A DNA stretch of 64,000 bases from NCBI GenBank assembly GCA_013397695.1, contig VYZI01000029.1, forward strand, positions 272,978 through 336,977. Direction: 5' to 3'. This document shows, one piece after another, positions 1 to 25,900 of this stretch (position 1 is its first letter; each line of letters begins with the position of its first letter). The notes under the pieces were generated by a model, which ran no database searches, was not told the origin of the DNA, and was given only the letters and a program-made list of their open reading frames with translations. Origin of the DNA: Centropus unirufus (Eukaryota; Chordata; Aves; Cuculiformes; Centropidae). The position numbers and the translations under genes are program-made.

Positions 1-1157
1 TTTTGGAGAGGAGGTACAGCTGCTGAAGCCAGCGAAAGTGTCACATTTTTGTTCCAGTACATGCCTGCATCTTACATGTGGCCAGGCGCTTCTGTAGCTG
101 GCTTATGTCCTTCTGCCTTTTTTTTTTAAAGGAGAACGATGATAATACCACTGATTAATTGCATGCTCAACATGTAGTGTTTTACAGTGATCTTTATCCT
201 GTCAAAATTTTACTCCGTTAATGGTAAAATCCCACTGAGCGGTTTGAACCTTTTTCTAATGAGGGGCTTGTCCTGCTGTTAGGAGGCTGATGTATCCTGG
301 CTTGATTCAGCTGTTACACAGTACTGGTATTGTATTTCAGATCTCAAACCAGGCATCAAAATGCATTCCAAAGAAACAAAGCTGTTTCCTTAACTGTTTC
401 CTTAAAGTCAAAAGCTTTCTGTCTATCTTACTAGTTTTCAGCTGACAGAACCAATCATCTGTTTCATTGCATTGTTCTGTGCCTTCAAAGCAAGAGGAGA
501 GGGTTGGTTGGCCCATGGCTGTGAAAGCACAAGTGAAACCGTATCACATGCAGCATTTCTCTTGTTAGTTATGTTTCTAGGTTATAATAATGGTCACAAA
601 CCTTCGATTTCTGTCAGTTCTTGGCCTCACAACGCAGTTATTTATGTTAATAGGATTTGTGCTGAATGTGTTGTATCAAAGCGAAGCCTGCAGGGATTAT
701 GAAATGAAATTGGAAGAGGAGGAAGAAAACTGTTCTTTGGGTTGTTGAAAAACAGCAACATTATTGCAAAACCAGAACTGTCAGTCTTGCCTCAGCAACA
801 CTTCGGATGTTTGCAAGTGCTCTTTCACTACCAACATGAGTGTTCCATGCTCTGAAACGCCTCCCAGAAAAAGGAGGGCAGTAAGCTATGGAAGACTTGG
901 TTAAGAGCCCATGGAGTCACTACCTCGTGCTTTTGCAGGGTGGGAGACTCAGCCTGTTCAGCAGATTTTCTATTGTGCTATAGCCTAGAGAAGTATGGTC
1001 GCTAAAACCAAAGAATAATGCTTCATGTTTAAACATCCTTAAGCCTAAATCTTAATGGCTTGGAGTTTTCTGTGATGTATTGCGTCTCTCTGCTTTGCTT
1101 TTCTATTTTGCTCTCACTTTGAGCTCATCAATATCAACATGCTTGCATCTCTTGCAG
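1..1157 (+). other. GINM1 intron, 3' portion
   Basis: No exon matching the upstream part of GINM1 was recognised. The stretch ends with the acceptor ctcttgcag at 1149-1157. Short open frames here lack coding character. Confidence 0.6.
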
Positions 1158-4100
1158 GTTCGGCAGGAAGAAGTAACAGAAATAGATATTTTAGTAAAGA
1201 ACCTGAGAGTACTTAGACATTCAAACTACACGGTCCCTTTGAAAGAGAGCATGCTGTATTCCATCCCAAGGGACAATGATGTGGTATTTACGCTTCCCAA
1301 CCTCTCAGGAAAAGGTATCTCTCTTAGCTGTTACATATCTTTATCCGTAGTTGATGTGTTGCTTTACAAGGGCAAAATAATGTCAATACTCCCATATTTT
1401 ACATAGTAAACCAGTTTCTTGATTAACAGGGAAGTGTTTTGTTCTGTGGGGCTGTTTTGGTTTGGGTGGGGTTTTTTTTTTTTGAGATTTCTGGAGTTTT
1501 TTGAAACACTTGAATTCAACTCTTCCACATTGTAGGTATTTTGTTTGTTTTCAAATCTGCCCTCCTTTGAAGCACTTAGTCCTTGCAATCTGCCACCTGG
1601 CCATCTAACAGGAATAAGTTTCTCTCTCGGAGCTACGATGGAAGTTTCTCTAAAGCTGCCTCCTTTTCTTGCAAATGAAAGAGAAAACTGGAGAGGAAAT
1701 ACCTGTCTGGGTCGCTTATAAGTCAGAGAATACTTTTATGTTATTAAACTTTGATAACTTAAAAGCAAGAAAAGTTACTCGATGCCTTAATCTTATTTCA
1801 GTTTTGTTTAATAAAAAACTTAAGGATTTCGTAAGAGATGAATATTTCGATCAAGTTCATCACCTTTTAATCTGGCGACAGCTGAAGTTTACAGCTACAG
1901 GCACAGCTAAAGGCTGCACTGCAACACTGCTTCTGCTTCTTCTTATCAAATTCACTACTCTGGTCAAAAAAACATAAAGTCAGCCTGCTGTGTTTTGTGT
2001 GGTTTTGTTGTAAATGGGTGGGAATTGTACTGTAAGTATAGAGAACGCAGCACACTTTTGTTTTCCTGAATAGTGAGTCAAATAAAAAGCAAGCTCCCCA
2101 CTAAATCTACCTTTTCCTCTTTAGATATTCAAGATCCACTGCAAACTACCAGTCAGTACCTCATCCGGCAAGCAGAAACTACAGTAGACGAAGAGACATT
2201 ACCTGGCAAGTTACCAGAGACTCCTCTCAGGACAGAGCCTCCATCTTCTTACAAGGTTGTTTTTTGTTGATTTTTCTTAGTTTGTAACTTTAAAGAGTGG
2301 ACTAAAAAGCAGAAGCAGGCTTTTTTCCCTTCCTCTGATTTTTCCCTGTTTCCCCGCAGATATAATGCATACAGCCTGGTGATGTTTCTAGGAGGAAAAG
2401 TAGTGATGTGCTGCAGATAGAGCTGAATCTTGTTCAATATTACACTTTGAGGGAATAAAATTCCTTTCCCAGTTTAAGTATTGTCTACAGGCGCATGCAA
2501 ATACTGTTTTCCTCCTTAGCGAATGTTTACAGAACAAAACAAACAAACCCAGCATTGTTAGGATTCGGATAGTGGGTTTTCCTGGTGTAAAGTGCAAACA
2601 CAACATCCAAGATGATAGGAAGGTATGGAGTGTTCCTAGGCCTTTGTCTTTGGTCCTTTGTTTTTAATTTGGGAAAAAAAAAAAAAAAAAGACATCCTAG
2701 TATGTGGGAACTGGATGACCTTTAAGGTCCCTTCCAACCCAAACCGTTCTATGATTCTATGTAATAACTCATTTCTGGAAGAGGAAATTACCATTTCTAC
2801 TTCACCAAGTGTTGTCTTCTCGGAGTGCTGTTTTGCTACTTTGTGCTTGTTAAAAGACCAAACTTTTTTCTTGTGGGAGGTGTCTGACCATACCTGACTT
2901 CCACAGAAATCTTAAAAAATCCCCTCAGCCGACTGCCAAGAACGGACTTCTACAGACATACATGCAAAAACTTAAAAAAAGCCCCCTTCCTAAATTACCC
3001 CTTTACAGTGAGAAATCGTTGGGGTTTTATACTCCAGTAGGAACCCAGCAGGTTTCTAACCCCTGCAATATTCTGACCTCGGAGCTCATGACAGGGAGTT
3101 GGAATATTTACATTGTACCAAGCTCCGCAGTTAAAAGAATTTTAAAAAAACCCTTTCACTTTAAATGACATCAGATTTTCCTGACGCTGCTTGAGTGGTT
3201 CTCCCCACCCCGCCCCAGGAGATGGACCCTTGGTCTCACCCGCTCTAAGAAACACGGTGACAGCTTGAGCAGTTTCAGTTCCAGGTTGGGTAAGGATGGG
3301 CGACGGCCTCCTTTGTGGCTGAAATAAAGACTTTATAACCTACTGCTGGGACAGGAGGGCCAAAATAGTAGGCTGAAAGTTAGAGGCGGGATAGAGCAGG
3401 TGCTACCCCTCTCCTGGGCTGTCAGTAACCCTTTCCCTGCTGGGCACTGCCATGCTGTCATAGCTGCTCTATACCTAGGACAAACAGCTTACGCTTCACC
3501 TGCTCGGCTCAAGTGTCTTTTATTTTTCCAAAGTGGCCTTTCCTTTCAGGGAACTCTGCTAGGATGAGCAGAGAACTAAACCTTCACCTATTTCAAACTC
3601 TGCAGAAGAGGACTGAGTCACCAGTTAATTCCATCTGGCTTTTATAATTGTTTCAGCACACATAGATTTAAGTACAACTGTCACCGTGTAACGTGATTGA
3701 CCAGTAGCTACAAAACCTGCACTTGCTGCATTTGGGAATCGCTCTTATTATTATTTTTACCTGTTTGGTTGTAGGTGATGTGCCAGTGGGTGGAAGACCT
3801 CAGAAAAAAGTTGTGCAGGCTCTGGTTTCGATGTTTACCCATCTTCCTCAGTTTGATGGAAGTGATTGTGGTTGGAGTTGCTGGAGCAGCTCTTATTCTT
3901 AAAGTTTTAATGGTGATATTCCCTTCCTGCGAAAACAAGTAAGTAATCGTTGCTATTTATTTTTTTTCTGATGAAGGCAAAACATGAACTAAAATTTGTC
4001 AAAATGCAGCCTGGTTCTGTAGGAAGATGATGGCAACAATTCAGTGAAAAGGCTGCTGGCAACTTTCCATTCCAAGTGTCCTTTTAACACACAAACGTTT

Positions 4101-6124
4101 CAGAGGAAAATCTTTCATTGGATATGTCTGCAGCTTTGCTGTCACACTGCCAAATTTTTACCAAGTCTTGTAAGGACTACATTGTGTGACACCATTAACA
4201 AAGCTCCAAGAGAGGAGTGGAGAAGCTAGAGCTGAACAATTAGAACCTACACAGGCAGCTTACAAGCCATAGAGACTCATGCTGGTGGCCAAAGGTCAAA
4301 AATAAAGTTGATTGATTGACTGCAGAGGGCATTATTCACTCAGCTGGAGTGTTACCAGCAACACTAGTATTTTTCAGAGAAGCAAGCTCTCAGAACAAGG
4401 GGTGGAAAGATGAATTAGTAACCGCAGCTAAAAAATCAGTAAAGATCTAGTGCTGGAATGGGTTTGCATGTATATTTTAAAGCATCCCAAGTCAGTTGGG
4501 AGGACCTAACCCTTGGAACCCTGTGTTCTTTCAGGAGCAGTGACTGACAGGGTAACGCGCTTTGTCACTTACAACAAGCACAGCTGATAACTTCAAATGC
4601 AACCAACCAGCCTGGCTTCTGAATAGGCCTGAGCGTGGTTAATTTATGCATCCCCCCATGCCCTTGTGCTTCTAGTGCAGCTAGGGAAACAGGGGGTTGG
4701 GAGATGAGGAAGGCTGGAAACTGCCATGACAAAAGAGACCGTGCTTTCCCCCAACGCCTCATGAATCATAGAATGGTTTGGGATGGAAGGGACCTGAAAG
4801 ATCATCCAGTTCCACCCCCACTCCCTTGGGCAGGGATACCTCCCACCAGCCCAGGCTGCTTAAGGCCCCATCCGACCTGGCCTTGAACACCCAGGGATGG
4901 GGCATCCACTACTTCCCTGGGCAGCCTGTGCCAGTGCCTCACCCCCCTCAGCATGAAAAAATTCCTACTACTGCCTAGCCCAAATATTCCCTTCTCCAAT
5001 TTAAAACCATTCCCCCTTAACCTGTCATTATACACCTTTGTAAAAAGTCCCTCCCCAGCTTTCCTGTAGGACCCCTTCAGGTACTGGAAGGCTGCTATAA
5101 GGCCTCCCTGGAGCCTTTTCTGCTTCAGGCCGAACACCCCCAGCTCTCTCGGCCTGTCATGCTTTCACGAAGCACACTGTCACATTGGAGCACTCCTTGT
5201 AACTAACTTGTTAGAGTAGAAAAAATGAAGAAACGCTTTGTACCCTTGCAGCAGTAAGCTGCTTAACGCTGCCACGTGTGAAACTGAACTAATTAGAACT
5301 AGGAAAAACATTTTAATCCCCATAAACTATTCAGCAAAGTGTCTGGTGGCCTCCCCGTAGCAGAGGTCAGTACGGAGCAGAAGGACCAGCCTGCAGAAAT
5401 TTCTCTTCCAGTATGAGAACGTGAAGCTCACACATGGCTTGTCAAAGCTTTTCAAGAAATAGTAACGCTGGAAGGATAGTCCTGTCCTCACCTGAAACCA
5501 AAACCAAACCCCAAACCACACAGTTATTTTCTTGCTACCTGTGTAAGGTGGTCAAGGGTTAATTCTAAACCAGCAAGAACGAGGAGATCTCATCTGGTGG
5601 GCAGCGCAGTTGCAGATGTGTGCCAGGACCTCATCCCAAGTGTGCAATGCCATTCTGCAGTGCGCTGGTAAAACCAGAGGCTTTACCTTGTCTTAGAGAA
5701 TGAGGTGCAAGAGCCTGGCAAAGTGGCTGCTGCTGCTGGACAGCTTTAGGCTACTATGAAACCCCACATAAAGCCTGCACTACTGCTATTTCAGCTGTAG
5801 CTAAGGCCCCCTCTGAAACCACAGGTAGTGCATTGTGGAATCAGTTTTTCAATCAAGTTTTCTTTCTACCCTTATAAGAGAGGCATTATGAGGATGATAC
5901 TCGCTCAATTCATTGATTTAAACTGTGTTTGGGGAGTTTAAGAACAAATCCAAACTTTAGAACACACAATTGGTTTGCATATTGTTTTCTAACACCAGGT
6001 AATCTTACCTTTCAGAGGCATCCTTCTCTTGGATCAAGTCAGCTTTGTCCCTGTGATTGCCATCAGCTTGCCTTCAGATCTTCCAGACAGGAAAAGTAAC
6101 GTGGACGAGAAAGCATGTACTTAA
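1158..6124 (+). CDS. GINM1: GINM1, glycoprotein integral membrane protein 1 (3' part, four coding exons)
   Basis: Coding exons are 1158-1314, 2125-2255, 3775-3938 and 6016-6124 (TAA at 6122-6124), all with AG/GT boundaries and compatible phases (0; 1; 0; then two bases of a split Lys codon). The joined frame contains VTEIDILVKN, LRHSNYTVPL, TTSQYLIRQAETTVDE and LPGKLPETPLR, which match vertebrate GINM1. NYT is an N-glycosylation sequon in the lumenal part. The third exon carries the single transmembrane helix (MEVIVVGVAGAALILKVLMV), followed by a short cytosolic tail ending DEKACT. The first exon here continues an upstream frame, so the signal peptide and N-terminal half lie before the window. 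The family is a type I membrane glycoprotein whose molecular role is not well defined. Identity is firm from conserved stretches and synteny with KATNA1. Confidence 0.93.
2705..2762 (+). repeat. CR1 LINE 3'-end fragment
   Basis: Contains the CR1 3' end motif: a ctggatgacc/ttaaggtccc/ttccaaccc core followed by ttctatgattctatg. It is only the last ~60 bases of an element, inserted in a GINM1 intron in the sense direction. Confidence 0.8.
4763..5160 (-). repeat. CR1 LINE, 5'-truncated, reverse orientation
   Basis: Reads as the reverse complement of the CR1 3' region. The tail aatcatagaatgg is at the left edge, followed by the complements of the CR1 motifs ggtcccttccaac, tgcccagggaagt and ttcttcatgctga. 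About 400 bases remain, inside the last GINM1 intron. Confidence 0.88.
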
Positions 6125-6915
6125 TACTGTGTTTATTTTGGAGTTCCTGTTTTTTTAAAAACAAATTTTTAGTTGACCTGAAATTTGGCACTTGATCTTA
6201 ATACCTTATTTGTTTCCTAAGAAAACCAAGTCAGTTGATTAATTGGTAAAGGAACACTCGGGCTGAGGCCCAAAGCTGACTTCCCTGTGCCTCTCTGTAA
6301 ACACACGGCCTTTTCAGAAGCTTCAGAACAGAGCAACTTTCCACCCTGAGGTCGACCATTGGTTTTAACTTCTGTGAAGTCACTTTTCCACGCCGTGGAC
6401 AAGATGCTGGCTGCCTTCACTCCCAGAGATAAACCAGGTCAGCTGTCCTGAAAGGACATGATGAAATCCAGGGAGTCCTGAAGTCTCCAGATAGCATTCT
6501 TCAGAAGAGGACGAAAGAGAATGACCGACATCAGCTGTGCCTGCAAGCCTCAACAAAGGTGCCCAACCTGGTTTCAGGTCTCTTAGGGTTGCGTGTGCCT
6601 TGCAAGGAGGATATCACTACCAAACACTTGTGTTACTCAAGTAATTTGACATTTTTGTATATGCAAAACAAAGACGAAAAAGGCAGATATGTATTTCAAG
6701 CACTTTACACTTTTATGGCCCCTTCCACCCATACAAATCTTGTTAGCACTTGTAAGCAATGTGGGCTTTTTTATCCATGACAGCAGTGCGATGTGGAGTC
6801 TCCAAAGAAAAAAGATAATCCTACATAAGTACTGGCTTACTGTTGGCTGAGGCTCAGTCTGCCCGTGCTGGTTTGTACTCTTAGCATTTTTCAATAAACA
6901 TTTAAATTGTTTATT
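6125..6915 (+). other. GINM1: GINM1 3' UTR with poly(A) signal
   Basis: After the GINM1 stop there are about 770 bases of non-coding sequence, then an AATAAA hexamer at 6893-6898 followed by a T/G-rich stretch. The hexamer and its spacing support the 3' end near 6915; this is an inference without transcript data. Confidence 0.6.
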
Positions 6916-6924
6916 CCACTGTGT

Positions 6925-9900
6925 TGAGGGGTGCATCTGTTTGGTTACAGCGAGCAGGCAGCAGTTTGCCAAGTGTTAGATGCAGGGCGCTGTTTGGTTT
7001 TTAGCTGGTAAATAAGAGCAAAATTGTTTGTCAGAAGAATGACTGGGGAAAAAAGAACCTTAATGGCCTGGTGTTGTTAGACTGAGCGCAGTTCACTTGA
7101 ATGACCAAAATTATCTGTCTTTGGCTTCACTTGTTAGAGTGAGAGAGAAAAAGCTAGGATTTCCCCCCTCCTTATTTAGGATAATCTTTCCTTAAGTTTA
7201 ATGAGATCTGAGTAAGAACAACAGAAGTGGGGGATGTATCAAAGCTGGCTGGGGCTTCGGGCTGGCATGAAGCCATGAAACACTTGAGCAAGGCAGTTTC
7301 TCTGCTGATCTGGAATGACTGGCAGTGAGTGACATCCGCTGGAGCCCCAGGCAGTGTTTTCCAAGTTGCTGCTCCAGGAGAGCTACCATAATGGTGACCT
7401 AAGCCCATACATCATGGGTGATGCTAGAGCTACAGAAGCATCTGAATTAAGAATCCAATTTAATGACAGGAAACACGTGCCAGAAGGGCGGTTGTCATCC
7501 ATGGCTCAATGGGAAACTGGAGCACAGGAGTGGTGATGGCACAGACAAAGCTGCAAGTCTTCAAATAGTCATAAACAAACCATTTATATGAAAATGTTCT
7601 TTCCACTTTATGAACATATCCTTCTCCCCTTCATTAACTTTGTCCAAACAGAAGTAATGGGTAAGGCTCAAGTTTAGGTATTTTGGAAAAAAAAACCGAA
7701 AACCAAAATAAAACCCCAAAATCACCAGCAAGGACGGATGGGCAGTTCCTCCTTATGGCACCAGCAGAGCATGAATTGCAGTGCAGATGGAAAGGTGGCA
7801 GCTGTCAGCGTGTTTGCATCCCTACTTATGAAACTGTAAACCAGGCACCTGCGTGGCAACAAGGAGATTCAACTCGGTTCGGAACAGCTGCTGTGTTGGA
7901 AAAGAAAGTGGTGGCACTACTTCACAACTTGGCCGATTTCCATGAGTTAACCAATCCTCTTCCGTGTTGCCTTCTGCAAAGCTCCAAAGCACAAGGGAAG
8001 AAACGCTACCATCGGGGTAATGAAATAACAGCGGTAGTGCAAATGTTGAACGTTAATTGCAAGGCAACATTGCTGTGTCCCATGGAGTTACCGGGTCTCA
8101 AGAAGTCACAATGCTGGTGCTCAGCTTTGGCTGCACGTGGTTTTCCCAAGTCACAGAAGTCGGGTGGTGCCTGTCAGAGGAGCGTGACCTAGAGCTGGGA
8201 CCACACTGAACCATGAACTGGTTTAAAAATTAACCACAACTGGCACAGTTAGGAAGGGGCAACAACTGTCCTGCGTGACAGTCAGGGTAGGTCTTGTTTG
8301 CCATGGGCATGAGGTGACAGCGATACAAGTGCCAGCAGGGGGAAGAAAGAAGGAGCTTGGTAGGGGGGAGGAGGGCAGAGACTTTAAAATAAAACACTGA
8401 ACTACCCAGAACACCCCACTCTTCAGGATAGCAGTAAGTTTTTAGGAAAGGCAACTTCTCTTGGCTCCTTATGAACTGCTGCTCTCACTCTGGCCCTTCT
8501 TCTTCTGTCCCTCTCAATGTCTCTCTGCCATGTAAACACACCGAGCTGAGCAGCAGCGGCCCTTCCCTCTGTACAGGGTCTCCACTGGAGGGGCTTGGTA
8601 CCATCACGTTCTGTGTTTCAAAACAAAACGACCCGCTGAGCTGTGAACTCAGCATCTACTGCTTTTTTTCCTCTCCACCATGTATTACACAGGCTTTCAT
8701 TTTGTCCATTTAGAGTGAACATGTCTGGCTGAGCTGTGGAACTAAACTACTGTGTTTAAAATGTTTACTTTACAAGTTCTCAAAATATATCTCAGTTTAA
8801 GTGGCCCCTTACTGGACTGCTTCCAAGGGCTAGAGCTTGGGTACTTTCCCTTCTTACTGCGCTGACAGATTAAATATTTCTGTTTGCTTGCAATGAATTC
8901 TTTATGAGAAGAAACTTTCTGCAACACAGCTGGCAGCTGTGCACTCATCCTCACCTACAAACAGCAAAATAAGCATTAGGAGAACTCGCTTCAAAATGCC
9001 GTGTCAGCAACTCTGACGTGGTTATTCTTCTACAAGGAAAGCAGTAACTGGTTTCTCTTTTGGGGACCAAAATCTGTAAATGCAGAGACTTGTGCTCATG
9101 CGAACTTCCCTTCGTTCCTGCGTTCCTCATTCCAAGTCCACCCAGGGATTGAGGAGCTCTCAACAGTACTGGCATCTCAATGTCCTACTAGAGCCGATGC
9201 TGCTGGAAGTCCCTTTTCAGTGTGGCCAGCTGTCACTCGTGACACGGTGTTGAGTTTTAAGCACACAAACAAGATTATGATAATGGCATTTACACAAGTG
9301 TATGCTTGCCAGTCATTTGCCTTTAATCAGACTAGAAGTTCTCCTTTTCATTATTATTTGCCCTTCCCATCTGCCTTGCAGCATCTGAAGAGACACGAGC
9401 AGGAGTCCCACAGCAGGTATCTACCACCCGAAGCAAGTCTAGACATATCCGATTCCTGAAAAAGCATGAAGCTTAGCTGTAAGCAGAACCACAGCTGGCT
9501 GCTCTGGGAGGCAGGAAGAAATGTTCCCAGAATACTAGCTAGACAGAGTTTTTAGATACTGCAGTTACAACGATCGCTGTTGAGTAAAATTCAAAACGAT
9601 GACCTCAGTGGTCACTGTAGAAGCATTCTCAGCGAACTGCTTCTTCATTCCCATTTTCAAGCAATGCAAAAAGAGAATTTAGATTTCACATCAATTGTAA
9701 AGTCAGGATTATGAACAGAAAGCAACTGAGCACAAACATAACACGCACACTACCTTACCAGAGTAAATGTGTAGCTTAACCGGGACCCAGTCTAGAGTTT
9801 TGGAGCTTACAGGACCACCTCACAGCCAAGGAAGAAAAACCTGTTTCAGAACTCATGCCAGAAAGTTTTTGGTTTTTTTCCCAGACTTACAAGGAGACTG

Positions 9901-10374
9901 CATGTGTGATCCTGCGCCACTGGTGGCTGCACGGGATTAGTTTACACAGGCCGGATGTATTTAGTATTACTTAAGAGATACTGCAGACCTGTGATGATCC
10001 TACCCCTTGCTTAAACCTCACCTGAATCTATTGACTGTCAGTAGCACAGGGGTCGCTCTTCTAAATCTCAACAGGACATTAATACCTTAGAAACAGTTTA
10101 AGGGTAGAAAAGAACTAGCAAAACCTTCTATATAAGCGTATCTTGTTCTTCCCATTTTCTAGCTCATGGCACCCCTTGCTCATTTAGCAGGGCTAGTTTG
10201 GAGTTTTTGGGTGAAACAGCTGTTTTTCAAGGGTGATCGCTCTGATGCAAGAGATCTAATATTGAACTTAAGTAATTTTAAAACTCTGAAGATTAAAGCA
10301 GATCCCATCAATATCTCTTGCATTTGAGAAAAACTGGTACCTTCTGAGCTGGCAGAGAGAGAGCGCGGCAGAAT
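6925..10374. other. Intergenic spacer between convergent GINM1 and KATNA1
   Basis: About 3.4 kb between the two facing 3' ends. No exon, RNA gene or clear dispersed repeat was recognised. Two longish open frames (7683-8192 and 9001-9459, both +) show no family motif and are treated as chance. Confidence 0.55.
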
Positions 10375-10392
10375 TTGCATTTTAAAAAAGAA

Positions 10393-10398
10393 TTTATT
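10393..10398 (-). other. KATNA1: KATNA1 poly(A) signal
   Basis: TTTATT on + is AATAAA on the KATNA1 strand, about 120 bases past the KATNA1 stop codon. It is followed on that strand by a T-rich run, implying a short 3' UTR. Confidence 0.65.
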
Positions 10399-10517
10399 TA
10401 GACATCTGTTGCTCTTAAATTACAAAAGTCAAAAAGAGCACGCGGTGCACTGGCACGCTACTTCTTACTTCTAAAGCTGTTTTAAGACGTAAGGTGGCTT
10501 CTTCACGAGAAGAGAAC

Positions 10518-22980
<12,463 letters not shown>

Positions 22981-22993
22981 GTTCAACATGAAG
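22981..22993 (-). other. KATNA1: KATNA1 5' UTR part of first coding exon
   Basis: The acceptor ttattttcag ends at 22994 on the minus strand, leaving 13 bases before the chosen ATG. They include an in-frame ATG that would add Met-Leu-Asn. Confidence 0.6.
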
Positions 22994-25900
22994 CTGAAAA
23001 TAAAGAAATATTAAAGAAAATAAAATCCCTGGACTAGAACAAACTTGCACAACAATTTTCACGACTTCATGTGGCATATCAAAATAGAGAAACTGGAAAT
23101 ATACCAGTTAGAAAAAGGTCCTAGAGTGAACGTCATCCATATAAGAAGATAATTGTTTCTCTATTAACAGAAATTAGACTTTTCATGGAATTGTTTCATG
23201 CAATGAAGATTCTCTTCAAAAGCAAATACAATGCATGCAGATGTAAATGTGCCATTGGAAGCCACGATTGCATACTCTCCTCCTTTCTTTATTCTATTGT
23301 AAGAAAAATTGGTATTTTACCACTAACACAACATTGTCCATACTATAATGGCTTGTGGCTTAAAAAAAAAACCAACAAGAACGCATAAGAAGGGCTTTGG
23401 ATTAAGTTTTGTTAATTTTTTTGCCTTAACATGCCACACACATAAGTTTAACGCTCTGATTTTGCCTTGCGGAGAACACATTCTTCCATTTGTTTGATTT
23501 TACAGTTGTTCAGTTTTACTTGAAACCAATATCCACCTTCCACGCCCACTTATGCCTTCATATCATCTTTGTTTTTACAATTAAAAAGAAACTCTTGAGA
23601 AATGCTGAGACTGCTAAGTTACCATTGAAAGGTAAGGGAAAACCACAATTAATCATTTAGTGCGTAGCAGTTGTCCTACATCCGTATCTGTTATTACACG
23701 TCCCATCGCCTTCTTCTCTATGACACCTGCACTATGCCCACTATTCCTGTCTCGAGCACACCAAGCATTTCCCCACTCTCCTAATTTCCCAAGATCGAGC
23801 ACAGAAAAGATTAAAGCAAGCAAATAAGCACCCTGCAAGAGCATCCTCTCGCTCTCATTTTGGTACCCTACCCAGTACCAGCAAGCAGCAACTGCAGGAG
23901 AGCAATTCTGGCTAAGCCCTGGGATGAAGCGTACTTGATAGAGATCAACTATTTAAAGAATGTAAGAGGTGCTAAACTCACATGCGCAATAACCAGACTT
24001 AAGACTGAACACACCTCAGTGCCAGGTCACGGTCAAATTCAAAGGCATTATCAGAGGTTTCAACCTCAAGCCACGCTTGGCACACAGCAGGCAACCCAGG
24101 GCTAAAATCTTAGCTCCTCCTAGTAGAGAGGGGCTGCTACGTACAAATAAAACATCAGAAGACTCTTTCCTGTCACCCTTCCGAATAGTTTTGTGCCCGT
24201 GCACAGAACCGATCCATTCCTGAGCCAACAGCCTCTTCTTTTTGCTTCTTTCCTCTCCCTCCGCAGTTTCCCTTGAAAGCAGACAGCTGCTGCGGATTCA
24301 GCCCAAGCAGCAAACCGGTGGGAGCAGAGGAGCTGCAGACAGGTCCCCACAGCCCACACCCCCTCCACGCAGAAGGGATCTGTGGGGTTCTGCTATCTTT
24401 AGCAGCTGCACTCTCTAATCTCTCTCCGGCCAGCTGAGCTGGCCACAACCATGTCTACAAGCTGATACAGTTGATGTGACCAGCGACTACAAGGACTCCC
24501 ATATCCTGGGCTAATTAATTAGGCTTTGGAGACGCAGTTTTTACTTGGGACTTTTAGTTGGTATTTTTACCTCCGGACAAAAAGCCTCAAGATGTTTGTG
24601 AACTGCCATATGGATCACCACAGAGATATTACCAAAGTTTTCCCTGCTATATTTAGGAACAAGCTTTTCCACTCCTGCTCATCCTACCAGATACACCTGT
24701 TTGCCTGTCCTGAGAATTCCAACTGATGACTAACACTACTGAAATCACAAGTTGAGAAAGGTGCTAATAAACATTTTTAAAATCAAGTAATAGCAAGTTA
24801 CTAAAGCCAAACTAGACTTTCAGACACAGAGAGAAGTCATGGGCAAACTGTTTTACATTGAATGCTGTAGAGCAATCCAAGCAGAACAGCAATTCCATTT
24901 AAATATCCAGGAAAAAAAAAATCCCCCCCCGGCCCCCAACAACATTGCAAGAGTTGCTTTTGTTTGGAAGTGTGAAAATAGAAAGAACCAAAAGAAAACG
25001 AAAGAGGCTAAGCCAGAAAGCTATGAAAGCTTGAGATCAAAAGGACAGTATTGCACATAAAGGAACAAATGTGATTTTCAGATGGAGAAGACAGAGAAAG
25101 GAGGGACAGAAAGGAGAAACAGTCACAGAAGAATGAGCCAATATCTCATATGGGGGAAAGAAGAAAAAAAAAAATAAAGGCCCTTACTTAAATGTAATGC
25201 TTCCAACACAACCAAAAGGAGTAATTAAAAAAAAAACAAACTCCAAAAAAGACTAGGAATCCACCTGTTTCATCAGTGGTACTGAAAAACAAGCCAGTTC
25301 AGTTTAATCTAGAAAACCAATTTAATTTGTTGCTTCACGTTGAGTCATAGGAGCAGAAGAGCTCGAAGTGGCCTCCAAATACAAGGCTCTTGTACACAAA
25401 GTGGGCAGAAAAAGTTGCTGGCTCTGCTGTTGTCTGGACACGTCTGGAATATGGGCAGTGCCAGAGCTGATGCACTCATGTGAGCCTTTCCCAGCACCTG
25501 TAACTCAAGATGCTGAAGCAGCTCTACAGGAGGGGGGGGACACAGAAACAGAGTTAAAGGACTGATCTGATACCAGATTAAGGTTTGCAGCAGAAAGTCA
25601 TGGCAGACCGTGGCAGCTCAGAGGAAGGAGTAAGATGTGTGGGAGAGCCGTGAGCAAATCCAGAGTTAAAGCTGACTTGAATTAAAAAAAAAAACAAAAC
25701 AACAAAACAACAAAACTAATCCTGCACTACAATAATTTTGAAAGTATTTACGAATACTTCACATTATCACGTAACAGGACGTCAAAGCAGCAAGGCTGCA
25801 CTTATCAGCTATGACCTTTCCATGAATCATGCCCAGTGGAGTTATCTCCGTCCCAACAGCAGCTGAAATAGTAAGAGCTCACTAAGTTTACAACAAACAG

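Noticed and set aside
7683..8192. 169-codon + strand open frame in the GINM1-KATNA1 spacer
   Set aside because: No recognisable domain, no splice or poly(A) context and low-complexity start (lysine/proline from A-rich DNA); most likely chance.
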